64,000 bases of DNA from HXMU1420-13 sp965228545 (GCA_965228545.1 OZ245822.1:496001-560000), one strand, 5' to 3'. Positions 44,430-54,580 are shown, numbered from the stretch's first letter. Translations and numbers: made by a program. The notes: a model not told the origin generated them from the sequence alone.

Positions 44430-45388
44430 TAGAAAATCTCCATATATCCGATGTGGAAAATTTCATCTTCCGGTGTGGAATTTTTAGGCTGCCAGGTTCG
44501 AACATGTATCACGGGCTGATCGGGGTTCTTAAAATCGATCAATAAAAACAGATAACCGTCATCGCTGTAGGTGGAGGAGTTGTAATACTGTGTGAGAGAA
44601 ACTCCATAAATCTCCGGATGTTTGGGATGTCTGAATATCCCGATATCTTCGTAGCCCACATCAATCCACTCGTTGCGCGAAAAGATTCCACTCAGTCGTT
44701 GAATGTACTCATCTTTGGTAAACTGCAAATATTCTACTTGTTGCTGATAGGCGGATTCATCACCGGTATTTTGTACTACACTTCCTACGATGATTAGCGC
44801 CTGATCGGAAAATACAGTATTAATAAACTCAAGATCTTTTCGATTGTAGGCCGTTCGAACTTGTTCTACAAATTGCAGTATTACCGCTCGATTTGCCTGA
44901 TCGGTTACATCTTCACCTTCCAGCATCAGGTTTTGATAGCGATGTGCAGGCAAGCCAATTCGGAAATTTATTATGCGGCCATCAGCATCAAATTGAAGCA
45001 CGGTTTCTTCATACAGTTCTTCTCCTTCCGGAGTAAGAAAATATGCCGGAATATTGCGCATTTCGTACGTGCCATTCGTAAGGCGATTTACCGTTTCGAT
45101 GATGGTAGTTTCAGGAATATAAAACGGGGTGTTTTCCCAAAGTTCATTAAATGCATCGTTAAATCGGTCTGCGAACTTCGCAGTATCAGAGAAATTGATT
45201 TCAGATCGGGGAGAAGAGGAGTTTATCGTGGAAAGAAATGTACTCGCATTTTGCTCAATGTTTAATCTGAGTTCGTCGTTGGCGAAATCTGCCACAAAAA
45301 CTTCTACATCCTGTTGAGCAAATAGCGGCACAAAGGTGCAAATACAAACCAAAAAAGTGAGGAAGCTATGTTTGAACAATGGATTCAT
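44429..45388 (-). CDS. Exported protein with NTF2-like region
   Basis: A 319-aa exported protein with a signal peptide (1-24, ending PLFAQ). Residues about 165-300 form an NTF2/SnoaL-like region: NRAVILQFVEQVRTAYNRKDLEFINTVFSDQALII, then SGIFSRNEWIDVGYEDI, SLTQYYNSSTYSDDGYLFLLIDF and VIHVRTWQP. Homologous strings occur in Bacteroidota proteins of unknown role. The start codon is 16 bases after the previous gene of the run, and the stop overlaps the next start. It probably acts in the periplasm with the neighbouring lipoproteins. Confidence 0.7.
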   Translation of the reverse strand: MNPLFKHSFLTFLVCICTFVPLFAQQDVEVFVADFANDELRLNIEQNASTFLSTINSSSPRSEINFSDTAKFADRFNDAFNELWENTPFYIPETTIIETVNRLTNGTYEMRNIPAYFLTPEGEELYEETVLQFDADGRIINFRIGLPAHRYQNLMLEGEDVTDQANRAVILQFVEQVRTAYNRKDLEFINTVFSDQALIIVGSVVQNTGDESAYQQQVEYLQFTKDEYIQRLSGIFSRNEWIDVGYEDIGIFRHPKHPEIYGVSLTQYYNSSTYSDDGYLFLLIDFKNPDQPVIHVRTWQPKNSTPEDEIFHIGYMEIF

Positions 45389-45404
45389 AGTTTGTTAAAC
45401 ACCA

Positions 45405-46961
45405 TCAATTAAACTGAAACCAAATGGAACCCATGCCGGCATAAGTTTCGGATAATGTGGTATTAGCAACGGTTTTTTCGTTATTCAGATCTGTTCGATA
45501 ACCTTCTACAACCGGACTGAGTACGGCTTCTACAGCTCGATTTCGAGGTTCAATAATGGCAATATAGCTAAGAGATGAGTCTGGCATTGAAGCTTTATTT
45601 CCTACCTGCTTAATAACTCCACGTGATTTCAAACGATTTAAGTATTGAGTAAGGCGAGTTCCGTTTTTAAACTTCAAAATCTGTTCGAGATACTGATTTT
45701 TATCGCTTGGGATTTCAAAAATAACATCTTGAGATTGCAGGATTAATAACTCATTTTCAGTAGAAGAATTATTGGTTGAAATAGCTTCAGAAGGCTTTAC
45801 CAGTTTTCCACTTGGAGTGATAATGCGCTGTATACTTAATGCTTCCGAAGCATTTAAGGTCAACTGTATGGGGGTATCCGTATTCAACATAGACGGATTG
45901 ATAGTGAGAGTATTGGTTGAATATAATTCACCTTTGTATGTCCATTGTACATCAAATACACTCAGGTTTTTTACTTCTGGGTAGGCAACCCAGGTATCTT
46001 CGTTTGTGTTATCCAGTTCGATATCGATGTTGATGATGTCGCTGAAATCTACTTCCAGCACAATTGCTCGTTGTGGGAGAATTTCTGAAAGTAATTCCTG
46101 TTTCTCTTCTTCGATTACGGGGTAAATTTCAGGATTGAGTTTGGCTTGAAACCGTTCAATGAGTTCGTCAGGTTTGTAATCGTAGAAGACAGAAGTCAAG
46201 CCTCGCTGAATACTATGCACTGGATAACCGGGTTTATTTAAACTCAACAAAAGATTTGAAACGGGCTCATACTTATAAGTAAAAAAAAGATCAAAATAGA
46301 ATTCGGTATGCGATTCAGAACTAAGATTTCGGATGGCTGTAACTTCCCATTCTATGGTATTGATCCAAGTATTCAATTTTCGAACTAAAAATGAGCGTAG
46401 TTCGAACTGTTCGCCATTAACATCCGGTGTGGTGTAAAACGAAACGGGATAGAAATAGGTGGAAGCGAGTAAATCCATATATACCGGAATTGCAGCATTC
46501 ATATTGCCGGTTCGTTCGTCTTCTAAGGCATAGGAGAGGGCGCTAAGAAAGCGCTGTTCGGCATCGTTAATACTTTGGTTGAATGCGCTTTTTGAGAGAT
46601 AGGCTATGGTTTCCCACGTCCCATCTCTGCGTTCTTTAGCCGGAAAGTAGTTTAAGCCACGGAGCTCAATTCTGCTCGAGGTTTGTGTAGTGGATTGCAA
46701 TTCCACCGAGTATTCCTCATTGGTATCTCGCTCCGTAAAACGAGATTCGGACTCGACACGCACAATCAGTTTTTCAATTAAATCACGCTTTGCATTGTTA
46801 ATCGCGCCTTCTCGTTGTTCCCCATAACCTTGTCCCCAATAATAATTACCACTTAGTTTAATTTCTCTTTCTGAGATTTGTCCATACACAACATGTACTG
46901 CCGATGAACTCAGTAGTATGAATCCAAGCAAAAACAGGCGTATGTGACCCTTAAGAAGCAT
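45405..46961 (-). CDS. Large exported LPP20-like protein
   Basis: A 518-aa exported protein with a signal peptide (1-28, ending VVYGQ). An LPP20/SLBB-like module follows at once: NYYWGQGYGEQREGAINNAKRDLIEKLIVRVE (near 38-69), with the glycine turn and alanine/lysine helix, and again near 105-130 (GLNYFPAKERRDGTWETIAYL). The rest is beta-rich with a late fibronectin-like stretch. It starts 4 bases after the lipoprotein gene on the same strand. Role unknown. Confidence 0.7.
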   Translation of the reverse strand: MLLKGHIRLFLLGFILLSSSAVHVVYGQISEREIKLSGNYYWGQGYGEQREGAINNAKRDLIEKLIVRVESESRFTERDTNEEYSVELQSTTQTSSRIELRGLNYFPAKERRDGTWETIAYLSKSAFNQSINDAEQRFLSALSYALEDERTGNMNAAIPVYMDLLASTYFYPVSFYTTPDVNGEQFELRSFLVRKLNTWINTIEWEVTAIRNLSSESHTEFYFDLFFTYKYEPVSNLLLSLNKPGYPVHSIQRGLTSVFYDYKPDELIERFQAKLNPEIYPVIEEEKQELLSEILPQRAIVLEVDFSDIINIDIELDNTNEDTWVAYPEVKNLSVFDVQWTYKGELYSTNTLTINPSMLNTDTPIQLTLNASEALSIQRIITPSGKLVKPSEAISTNNSSTENELLILQSQDVIFEIPSDKNQYLEQILKFKNGTRLTQYLNRLKSRGVIKQVGNKASMPDSSLSYIAIIEPRNRAVEAVLSPVVEGYRTDLNNEKTVANTTLSETYAGMGSIWFQFN

Positions 46962-46964
46962 GAT

Positions 46965-47522
46965 TCAAGGAAATATGGTGAACGTATGCGTTGCCTTCTG
47001 TACAAATTCTGTTTCCCTGAAATCGAACGTAATCTGAATATCTACGGTGATTGAAGAGGTGCCAAGATTGTTAGCATTAATTTCCACCCAGGTTCGGCCC
47101 AGATATACTTCTTCCGGTTCGTTGCACAATAAACATAAGTACTCATCGGGTGCGCGGGAAGTGTAGGGGAAGATCACTCCATAATCCAATCGGTCGTCGT
47201 ACCAGTCAACGATGTGAGTAGTGTTGTTTACGCCAAGGATTTCCAATTCTACATCAGAAACCGACTCAGGCAATGGGTTGCCCAATGTTGCATCAAAATA
47301 GATGAGTTCACCCCAGTTAGCCATGCCATTGTTGGCTTTCGATGCGTCTCCGGTTAACGAAACGTCCGTTGTGATGGGCATCGAAAGTTGAAGTTGAATA
47401 TCCTGAGCGGCAATATCATCAAATAATGCTCTTTGGATGCCTTCGGGCGTTTCTTCGCATTGCATCAACAGCATAGTTATACCGAACAGAACGCATAATT
47501 TATTTATCGATTTACCCCTCAT
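46965..47522 (-). CDS. Hypothetical lipoprotein, 185 aa
   Basis: A 185-aa lipoprotein; the lipobox MLLMQC gives C22 as the anchor. The mature part has a CLLCNEPEE cysteine pair (near 130-140) that could bind a metal or form a disulfide, and beta-rich flanks (WVEINANNLGTSSITVDIQITFDF). It begins directly at the stop of the PEGA gene (no intergenic base) and ends 4 bases before the next gene. Unknown family. Confidence 0.7.
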   Translation of the reverse strand: MRGKSINKLCVLFGITMLLMQCEETPEGIQRALFDDIAAQDIQLQLSMPITTDVSLTGDASKANNGMANWGELIYFDATLGNPLPESVSDVELEILGVNNTTHIVDWYDDRLDYGVIFPYTSRAPDEYLCLLCNEPEEVYLGRTWVEINANNLGTSSITVDIQITFDFRETEFVQKATHTFTIFP

Positions 47523-49355
47523 TTAAATCTCCAAAACAATGCTGTATTTTAGCTGTGCCCATTTGCGATACTCTTCAGCAAAGCCAATATCCCAACTTTT
47601 ACGATTATCAATCATAAATCCAAGTCCCCAACTTTTCGGCTTAAACGTGATTTGGAATGCGGTAAATGCATCGTAGGTGTAATCGAAAGATTGGCTATCA
47701 GGTTCTTCGTATTGCGTAAAATCCAGCCCAATTCCATAACCAATTAAAACCGGACCAAAGGAGAGCGTTGGAACCAAAGAAGTAGAAACGTTATAGGATC
47801 TAATTTCATCAGGAAGTAATTCAGAATTTACAAATTGATATCGATTATAAACTAAATCAAAACTAGTGGTTATGATTCCTCTATACTTGTAAAAGCCAAT
47901 TCCAAATCCTACGCCTTCTTCCACATTCGAGGCAAAGGCATTCGTATTGGGCTCAAAGAGGTTATAATGTAAATACATGCCTTCAAAATTCGGATAATTG
48001 AAAAAACCACCACGATCTTCGCGATAAACATCATTGCGCTCATTTCCGGTAGTGGATTCTTCCAAAGCGGTATCCTCGCTCAGTGCAACAGGATTGAGTA
48101 ACTCTAAACGGATGTCAAGCTCTTCGATTTGACCTTCTCTGATGGTTATAGTTCGGCGATATCGTTTGTAATCGCTGGCAACCGCTTCGATGGTGTAGGT
48201 GCCAACGGGCAGATTATTAATTCGATTTGCGCCTTGCCATTCGTCGACGAGCATTCCATTTTCATCGGTTAATGTTACCGTAGCAAAAATTGGACGAATG
48301 GTTTGTTGAAGCGTTCCTACTAATTTTCGAAGCGAAATATTACGTTCAATTACTTCGTTTTCCAGCACAACAATCGGCTCGGTATAAGTTTCATAACCCG
48401 CAGCTGAAACAACCATATTGAAAGTGCCGGGATGTACTTTCGATCTACCATTAGTTAGATCCACAGGTTGGTCGTTCAGAGTAACGGTAGCGTTTGAAGG
48501 GGATAGAGCCAGAACTAAATCACCGCCAAATTCTTCCATCTCAAAATGAAAGGAATTTGTATCTCCATCTTCCACGGTGATAGATTGTTGCACAGTTTTA
48601 TAACCGTTTTTTGCAACTCTTATGAAATAGTTACCAGGAAATAAAAACCCTTGAAAATTGGTAGAACCTCGTTCTACGTCATTTATTTCGATGCGCGCAT
48701 TTTCGGGAGATGATGTGACCGTTACCAATTGGGTTTGCATCGGTTCCATCTCATATTTTCTGATATTCTGATCTGCCGAAACTATAATTTCTTCTGTAAT
48801 AGTTCGATAGCCCGTTTTCTCAATACGTAGTTGATGAGTTCCTTCTTCCAGGTTTACCGATCTATTTATATCTACTACCTGATCGTCAATAAAAACGGTG
48901 GCGTCCATAGCCTGAGCAGGGCTAATCGCAAAAAAAGTAGGTACCAGATTCAATTCTTCTTCTTTGGGTTCGATGGAGTAAAAAAGAACTTGTCGAGCTT
49001 CAGATACAGGTACGGTAAATCGTAGTTGCTTGAAATTATCAGCATACACTGCAATGGTTTGCCGAAACGGTGGGATTATTAGCCGATACTCGCCGGTGGC
49101 GGGTTCACTGCGGTCTGCAATAATCTCTACGTTAGAATCAAATCTTAAATTGGTGAGAGACGAAGTTATGATAATGGCAGCATCGTCAGGGAAATCTACA
49201 AAAACCGGAATTGATGAAAGTGGGTTTTCGATGGGAGTTACAATCAGATCATCAAGTTGCTGTGCCTTAACATCTGATGAAAATGCTAATACCATGCAAA
49301 CAAAACAGCATATCTGTAAAACGTGTATACCCGAAATCAAAATTTTCCTGAACAT
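47523..49355 (-). CDS. PEGA-repeat protein with C-terminal barrel-like region
   Basis: A 610-aa exported protein with a signal peptide (1-31). Four PEGA-type modules follow (about 155-205, 210-270, 275-340 and 345-415). Each has a strand pattern with a G-Y-x-x-x motif (KTGYRTITEEI, KNGYKTVQQSI, AAGYETYTEPI, SDYKRYRRTI). PEGA domains bind surface or cell-wall polymers. From about 430 amphipathic strands ending WAQLKYSIVLEI look like an outer-membrane barrel or OmpW-like tail. This gene may anchor the cluster at the outer membrane. It is followed with no gap by the lipoprotein gene. Confidence 0.75.
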   Translation of the reverse strand: MFRKILISGIHVLQICCFVCMVLAFSSDVKAQQLDDLIVTPIENPLSSIPVFVDFPDDAAIIITSSLTNLRFDSNVEIIADRSEPATGEYRLIIPPFRQTIAVYADNFKQLRFTVPVSEARQVLFYSIEPKEEELNLVPTFFAISPAQAMDATVFIDDQVVDINRSVNLEEGTHQLRIEKTGYRTITEEIIVSADQNIRKYEMEPMQTQLVTVTSSPENARIEINDVERGSTNFQGFLFPGNYFIRVAKNGYKTVQQSITVEDGDTNSFHFEMEEFGGDLVLALSPSNATVTLNDQPVDLTNGRSKVHPGTFNMVVSAAGYETYTEPIVVLENEVIERNISLRKLVGTLQQTIRPIFATVTLTDENGMLVDEWQGANRINNLPVGTYTIEAVASDYKRYRRTITIREGQIEELDIRLELLNPVALSEDTALEESTTGNERNDVYREDRGGFFNYPNFEGMYLHYNLFEPNTNAFASNVEEGVGFGIGFYKYRGIITTSFDLVYNRYQFVNSELLPDEIRSYNVSTSLVPTLSFGPVLIGYGIGLDFTQYEEPDSQSFDYTYDAFTAFQITFKPKSWGLGFMIDNRKSWDIGFAEEYRKWAQLKYSIVLEI

Positions 49356-49464
49356 GATGTAACAGTTTGGATAGGCAGAAAAGTGGATGGTTATAAAATG
49401 TTTGTTAACTGCGCAGTTAGCATAACCTAAAACAGCAGTAACATAAATCGAACAGTTTAAAAAC

Positions 49465-49492
49465 CAAACAGGAGCCGATATGCTCCTGTTTG
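49465..49492 (-). terminator. Rho-independent terminator of the LPP20 lipoprotein gene
   Basis: CAAACAGGAGC (49465-49475) pairs perfectly with GCTCCTGTTTG (49482-49492), loop 6. It lies 17 bases after the stop. It separates this gene from the five-gene run downstream, which therefore may have its own promoter. Confidence 0.8.
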
Positions 49493-49509
49493 ATTTAACT
49501 TAAACCATT

Positions 49510-50112
49510 TTACTGATCGTAGCCTAATCGCTCTAAGTTTTCCATCAGTTCTTCAAAAGCTTTCGATTCTTTGAAACGAATGTAGAGCTCTTCATCCTGT
49601 GATAGCGCATTATCAATAATTTCGCGCGCGTCGCCAATTGGTAATCTCATCAGTACATACGATGTGTATTGTCCACTCGCCGTGGGAACAAAAGCTTGCT
49701 CTGCAACCGATGCTGCACGTAAATCTTGCGAAATTACATTTTGGTTAGCGGCTGTAAATGCTGCGCTGTATACCGATTCGTTGCCATTGGTTACTTCTTC
49801 TTCAAAAAGTTTCTGTAATGCTTCTACTTTTACACCAAGTTTAGCACTTAAAGCGGTACGACCTTGAATAATGGCAGATTGACGTGCAGAACTCCGGCGA
49901 CTCATGGTCACTTCGGCAATTTCGTACAAATACTCGTCGTTGTCTTGTGGTGGATTTAAATACCATCCCGGCATTTTATCAATCTCTCGTTGGGCAGCAG
50001 CTTCTGCTTTAGTCATTTTATTGGATGAACTACAACCGATTGCTGATAAAGTTACCAACAAAGCTATTGCTACTAATAAGGTATTTGGAGTGGTGAATTT
50101 CCCCTTGTTCAT
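49510..50112 (-). CDS. LPP20 family lipoprotein
   Basis: A 200-aa lipoprotein. The lipobox SAIGC places the anchor at C27. The LPP20 module follows: MPGWYLNPPQDNDEYLYEIAEVTMSRRSSARQSAIIQGRTALSAKLGVKVEAL (near 47-99), with the PGWYLNPP entry and an alanine-rich helix. LPP20 proteins are outer-membrane lipoproteins, often near CsgG-like secretion or envelope genes. It is read in the same direction as the five genes downstream but has its own terminator. It probably belongs to the same system. Confidence 0.85.
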   Translation of the reverse strand: MNKGKFTTPNTLLVAIALLVTLSAIGCSSSNKMTKAEAAAQREIDKMPGWYLNPPQDNDEYLYEIAEVTMSRRSSARQSAIIQGRTALSAKLGVKVEALQKLFEEEVTNGNESVYSAAFTAANQNVISQDLRAASVAEQAFVPTASGQYTSYVLMRLPIGDAREIIDNALSQDEELYIRFKESKAFEELMENLERLGYDQ

Positions 50113-50311
50113 AAGTTACCCGGTTAGGTTTAGGTTAAATTTTTGTTGTTTAGAATTTTACTATTTAAATGAATTAAATCGAAAAAATATTTACCCGTTG
50201 TGTATAAAACGTGAACTGTTCAAAGTTGGGATAAATAGTAGGTTATAATCATAAAATAGATTCAAATTCCAGTAGAATTGATGGTTATAGATCACTCGCA
50301 AAAAAAAGTTC

Positions 50312-52669
50312 CTACCAGCCAATTCTTCCGCGTTCATTATCGCGCAGCATCTCGTTACGTGCCTCCTCAGGGTCTTCGGGCATGATAAAACCCGGTGGGG
50401 GAGTGAAGGAGTCGTACGCCCAGTATGCATCGGCATCGGCAGTTACCATGTTTATAAATTCTCCAACAATGGGTAGGGCAGTTCTGGCACCTTGGCCAAT
50501 GCTGTTTGGGTTATCGGTAGGGAAACGAATTCTGCGATCCTCGCCACCTACCCAAGCCCCCATAACAATGTGAGGCATCATTGCGATAAACCAGTTATCG
50601 GCTGAGTTTTGTGTAGTTCCTGTTTTACCGGCAACGTCCTGTCGTACACCATAAACATTTCTCAATCGAACACCTGTTCCATTATACCCATCACCGCCAC
50701 GAATCACCCCACGCATTAAATCGGTCATTATATATGCTGTTTCCGGGCTAATTACCTCTTGTCTATAATCAGGATGATATTCTACCAATACATTACCTTC
50801 ACGATCTTCAATTCGCGTAATTGCGATGGGATCGATGTGTACACCTTGATTTGCAAAAGTAGTATAGGCACTGGTAATCTCAAGAAGCGAAACTTCGGCT
50901 GTTCCTAATGCAATAGATGGATAGGCCGGAGAATTGGACATATCGATACCTAAATTGGAGGCCATTTCTTTGATTTTACGAGCAGCGGGATCAAGTCGCC
51001 ATAACTCATTCGTATCAGGGGCTCCGGCAATTTCAGGGAGTAGTCGAACGGTAACATTATTCATACTACGAGCCAGCGCTTCTCTAAGTGAAACCATGAT
51101 TGGACCTGAACCTACGGTTTGATCCTTCGGCGCCCATACATTTCCGTTGCGATCGTAAAACTTAGTGGGGTATTTCGAAAATTTGTGATAAGGCTTATAT
51201 CCATTATCAATGGCAACGGCATATACGAAAGGTTTAAAAGTAGACCCAGCTTGCCGCCTCGATTGATACACATGATCGAATTGCACGTTTCCGTAATTAG
51301 ATCCGCCAACCCATGCCAATACATTACCATTGGTTGGATCCACAGCAACAAAGCCTGCTTCTAATCGAGTTCGTGATTTCATCACCGAATCCACAAACAT
51401 GGAGTCGGCTTTTAAACTATCCAAAACTACTTTACGAATGTTTGTGTTGTAGTTCTTGAATCCGTTTTTGTACTCGTCGGTATCTTCTAAGAAACTATCT
51501 TTAAAAGTTGGGTATTCTTCCCAAAGCTTATCCATATACACGCCACTTCCTCGGGAAGTCCACTCACGTTCAAATATTTTTTGAAGTGAATCGAGTTTAG
51601 TTCGCATGGCTCTTTCTGCATGGCGCTGTAATCGAGAATCGATGGTAGTGTAAATCACCAATCCATCCGTATAAATATCATATCCGTTTTCTTCGGCCCA
51701 TTCAGTTACATTTTGCCGAACATACTCTCCAAAATAACGCGAAACCCGATCTGCTTTACTTGGTGGTTGATAATCTAGCATTATGGGCTCACTCATCAGA
51801 GTTTCCATTGTGTTTGCATCAATAAAGCCTTGACGGTTCATCAATCTCAAAACAATATCTCTACGGCGCTTAGATCGTTCTGGAAATAAACGCGGATTGT
51901 AAGCATATACTGCATTCACGCTTCCAACCAGAGTAGCGGCTTCTGTAACATTGAGCTCAGAAGCCGGTTTGTTGAAATGAGTACGTGAGGCCGCTTCAAT
52001 ACCAAAGGCGCTGTTACTGTACTCTACCGTATTTAAGTACATTTCGATGATTTCACGTTTCGTGTAATTTTTTTCGATCTGAACAGCAGTGATCATTTCA
52101 CGAAACTTTCGGGAAACCGAAAATGCCTGCCCTATTTCTTTATATAAGTTTCTTGCAAGTTGTTGACTAATGGTTGAACCACCCTGACGTCTGCCTTGGA
52201 TTAAGTGATAGGGGATAGCTAGTGTTCTAACCATATCCATCCCCCAATGGTTGAAGAATCGGTGGTCTTCGGTAGCTACGAGGGCATCAATGGCGTGGGG
52301 AGAAATATCATCGTATCGAACCCAGGTTCTGTTTTCAGTAAAGTATTTATCCAGTACAACACCGTCTCTACTGCGAACTTCTGTTGCAATTGCCGTGTCC
52401 GGATTTTCCAGTTGTTCAATACTGGGTAAACCCTGAAACAGGAAGTAGATATATCCGGAAGCACCTAAAATACATACGAGAAGAAAAATACCCGTAAATT
52501 TAAAAATGGCTCTTGTAACGTCATTTCCCGAGCGGGGGCTTTTCGAATCGTTATCGTTTCCATTGTCTGATGATTCAGCTTTATTGCGCTCAGCAAGAAT
52601 TTTACTACGATATTCCGGATCATTGAAATATCGGTGTTGATCGATAGGTTCTCGTTTAGATGAACTCAT
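50312..52669 (-). CDS. mrcA: Penicillin-binding protein 1A (transglycosylase/transpeptidase)
   Basis: A 785-aa class A PBP. After a cytosolic tail (to about 55) and one membrane helix (RAIFKFTGIFLLVCILGASGYIYFL), the GT51 domain has EDHRFFNHWGMDMVR (catalytic glutamate) and GGSTISQQLARNLYK. The transpeptidase domain has SxxK in AGSTFKPFVYA, SMN in ARSMNNVTV and KTGTT in VAGKTGTTQNSADNWF. It polymerises and crosslinks peptidoglycan. Its start overlaps the LpxH gene by 4 bases, so the two are coupled. Gene symbol given for family only. Confidence 0.93.
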   Translation of the reverse strand: MSSSKREPIDQHRYFNDPEYRSKILAERNKAESSDNGNDNDSKSPRSGNDVTRAIFKFTGIFLLVCILGASGYIYFLFQGLPSIEQLENPDTAIATEVRSRDGVVLDKYFTENRTWVRYDDISPHAIDALVATEDHRFFNHWGMDMVRTLAIPYHLIQGRRQGGSTISQQLARNLYKEIGQAFSVSRKFREMITAVQIEKNYTKREIIEMYLNTVEYSNSAFGIEAASRTHFNKPASELNVTEAATLVGSVNAVYAYNPRLFPERSKRRRDIVLRLMNRQGFIDANTMETLMSEPIMLDYQPPSKADRVSRYFGEYVRQNVTEWAEENGYDIYTDGLVIYTTIDSRLQRHAERAMRTKLDSLQKIFEREWTSRGSGVYMDKLWEEYPTFKDSFLEDTDEYKNGFKNYNTNIRKVVLDSLKADSMFVDSVMKSRTRLEAGFVAVDPTNGNVLAWVGGSNYGNVQFDHVYQSRRQAGSTFKPFVYAVAIDNGYKPYHKFSKYPTKFYDRNGNVWAPKDQTVGSGPIMVSLREALARSMNNVTVRLLPEIAGAPDTNELWRLDPAARKIKEMASNLGIDMSNSPAYPSIALGTAEVSLLEITSAYTTFANQGVHIDPIAITRIEDREGNVLVEYHPDYRQEVISPETAYIMTDLMRGVIRGGDGYNGTGVRLRNVYGVRQDVAGKTGTTQNSADNWFIAMMPHIVMGAWVGGEDRRIRFPTDNPNSIGQGARTALPIVGEFINMVTADADAYWAYDSFTPPPGFIMPEDPEEARNEMLRDNERGRIGW

Positions 52670-53442
52670 GAATGTTGATGATATTTTTCAAATGAAGTGA
52701 ATGTACTTGATGCTGAATCCCATTGTACTAACTCGAATGTGTGCTCAAACCCTCGTACTAACGTGCAATGGTGGAAAAAGGTACCCAGATTTATATACAA
52801 TCCTGAATTAAATGTTTCCACTCGAGGAATATGATCATGACCGGTAAATACAATATCAGCTTTAGTATGATCAAGAATTAATTTTGCATTTTCATTTAAT
52901 GGTGCCGGATCTCTACGATCAATTTTTCGTGTTGTATTCGAAAACCTTTGCATTAATTTAAGTGCCATAGTGTTCGAAAACACATTTTGGTATAGAGATA
53001 GGAATAATGCAGAGCGTAATATACGATGCATAAGTGGGCGTTTAAGTGTTTGGTTCTGTTGCCACAATCCATCACCGTGCATCAGGTAAACCTTTTTATC
53101 AAATAGTTCCAGAATTCTAAAAGTAGGCTCCACATCAAAACCGAGTGATTCAAAATAGCCTAGTGTCCAATTATCGTGGTTACCGGTTATAAACAAACTT
53201 GCCCCAACCTTTTGATGGTATTTTTCAAAAGCATTTAACACCGGTTTGCCTATGCTTGGGACAAAGTCCGAGTTCGGGAATTCCATCCAAAAATCAAATA
53301 AATCACCTAGAATGTATAAACGAGCTTTACGTTCGGTAGCATACTCTATCAGTTTAATCAAAGACTGCTCTACTTCAAGTTCCTTTTGAGGGGGATGAGC
53401 TCCTAAATGAGCATCTGATATAAATAAATGCTCGTTTAACAC
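52666..53442 (-). CDS. lpxH: UDP-2,3-diacylglucosamine diphosphatase (LpxH-like)
   Basis: A 258-aa calcineurin-like metallophosphoesterase. The two-metal site has D10/H12 (FISDAHLG), D47 (ILGDLFDFW), N88/H89 (ITGNHDNW), a late LMHGDGL and GHDHIPR. It hydrolyses UDP-diacylglucosamine to lipid X in lipid A synthesis, or is a close relative; LpxH-like proteins without proof are common in Bacteroidota. The stop of this gene overlaps the PBP1A start, and it follows the polyprenyl synthase stop directly, joining three envelope-precursor genes. Confidence 0.82.
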   Translation of the reverse strand: MLNEHLFISDAHLGAHPPQKELEVEQSLIKLIEYATERKARLYILGDLFDFWMEFPNSDFVPSIGKPVLNAFEKYHQKVGASLFITGNHDNWTLGYFESLGFDVEPTFRILELFDKKVYLMHGDGLWQQNQTLKRPLMHRILRSALFLSLYQNVFSNTMALKLMQRFSNTTRKIDRRDPAPLNENAKLILDHTKADIVFTGHDHIPRVETFNSGLYINLGTFFHHCTLVRGFEHTFELVQWDSASSTFTSFEKYHQHS

Positions 53443-54486
53443 CTATTTTTTCCGGGTAATGATGTAATGAATAAGATCAACAAAGTTGGATGTATGCGGT
53501 GAGTGCGGAAGAAGCTCAAGCTTTTCGATTGCTTCATTTGCGTACTGATACATGGTTTTTTTAGCGTAATCCATTCCACCATTCGCGTGTACAAAATCCA
53601 CAATTCGATCCACATCTTTAGAACGTTTTTTACGCTTTTTCATCAAAGCTCGAATTTTCACGCCTTCTTTCTTTTCAGCGTGCTCAATCGCTTTAATCAA
53701 GGGGAGAGTTACTTTACGCTCCTGAATATCATTTCGCTTGGGTTTGCCGATGTCGTATTTACCATAATCAAAGAGGTCGTCGCGAATTTGAAAGGCAATT
53801 CCAACGCACATACCAACATCTTGCATAATCTGTTGGTGCTCAACATTATCGGTGGATGAAACTGCTCCAACTTCACAACAAGTAGAAATCAGACTGGCCG
53901 TTTTCTCAGAAATGATCTGGAAATAACGATCTTCCGTCATATTAAACAGCCCTGCTGTTTTGAGCTGCCTGAGTTCACCCTCGCTCATTTTTTGTACAGC
54001 TTTGGATTGTATTTCGAGCATTCGGTATTCTTTGTGATGTAACGCTACCTGAAGTCCTTTGGCTAGTAAAAAATCGCCAAGTAAAACACCGGCTTTATTC
54101 TTCCAAATTTTGTTGATGCTTACAAAACCACGTCGCGAGTTAGCCTCGTCTACCACATCATCATGTATAAGCGTTGCTGTATGCAGCAGCTCAATCATGG
54201 TAGCCGCAACATGACTTTTTTGATTGATATTGCCGAACAAATTGGCCGACATAAACACCAGAGTTGGTCGTACTTCTTTTCCTTTTTGTTTACTTAAGTA
54301 CTGTAAAATTTTATCCAATAAGAACACATCGGTTTTAATGGTTTCTTTAAAAAAACCACGAAACTCTTCCAGATGAGCCTTTACCGGTTCGGTTATCTCT
54401 TGAAGTGATTTCCTGGAAACCGTTTCCGAATTAATTCTTTCTAGTATTGCATTATCGATCATTAATCGATCATTAATTGTGTTCAA
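53443..54486 (-). CDS. Polyprenyl diphosphate synthase (long-chain isoprenoid)
   Basis: A 347-aa trans-prenyltransferase. The first aspartate-rich motif is LIHDDVVDEANSRRG (D109, D110, D113) and the second is QIRDDLFDYG (D236, D237, D240). It elongates farnesyl diphosphate with IPP to make a long side chain, most likely for menaquinone or ubiquinone. The residues before the first motif (small, then T-A-T-L) suit a long-chain product. It is adjacent to lpxH with no gap. The first ATG may be skipped for M9. Confidence 0.87.
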   Translation of the reverse strand: MNTINDRLMIDNAILERINSETVSRKSLQEITEPVKAHLEEFRGFFKETIKTDVFLLDKILQYLSKQKGKEVRPTLVFMSANLFGNINQKSHVAATMIELLHTATLIHDDVVDEANSRRGFVSINKIWKNKAGVLLGDFLLAKGLQVALHHKEYRMLEIQSKAVQKMSEGELRQLKTAGLFNMTEDRYFQIISEKTASLISTCCEVGAVSSTDNVEHQQIMQDVGMCVGIAFQIRDDLFDYGKYDIGKPKRNDIQERKVTLPLIKAIEHAEKKEGVKIRALMKKRKKRSKDVDRIVDFVHANGGMDYAKKTMYQYANEAIEKLELLPHSPHTSNFVDLIHYIITRKK

Positions 54487-54580
54487 ATTTTCTTAAACTT
54501 GGATGCTTTAAGTTAGTCAATAATGCTAACAAAAAATTAAAGCGTTTTTCTCACTCATTATCATAAATAAGTATTTAATT

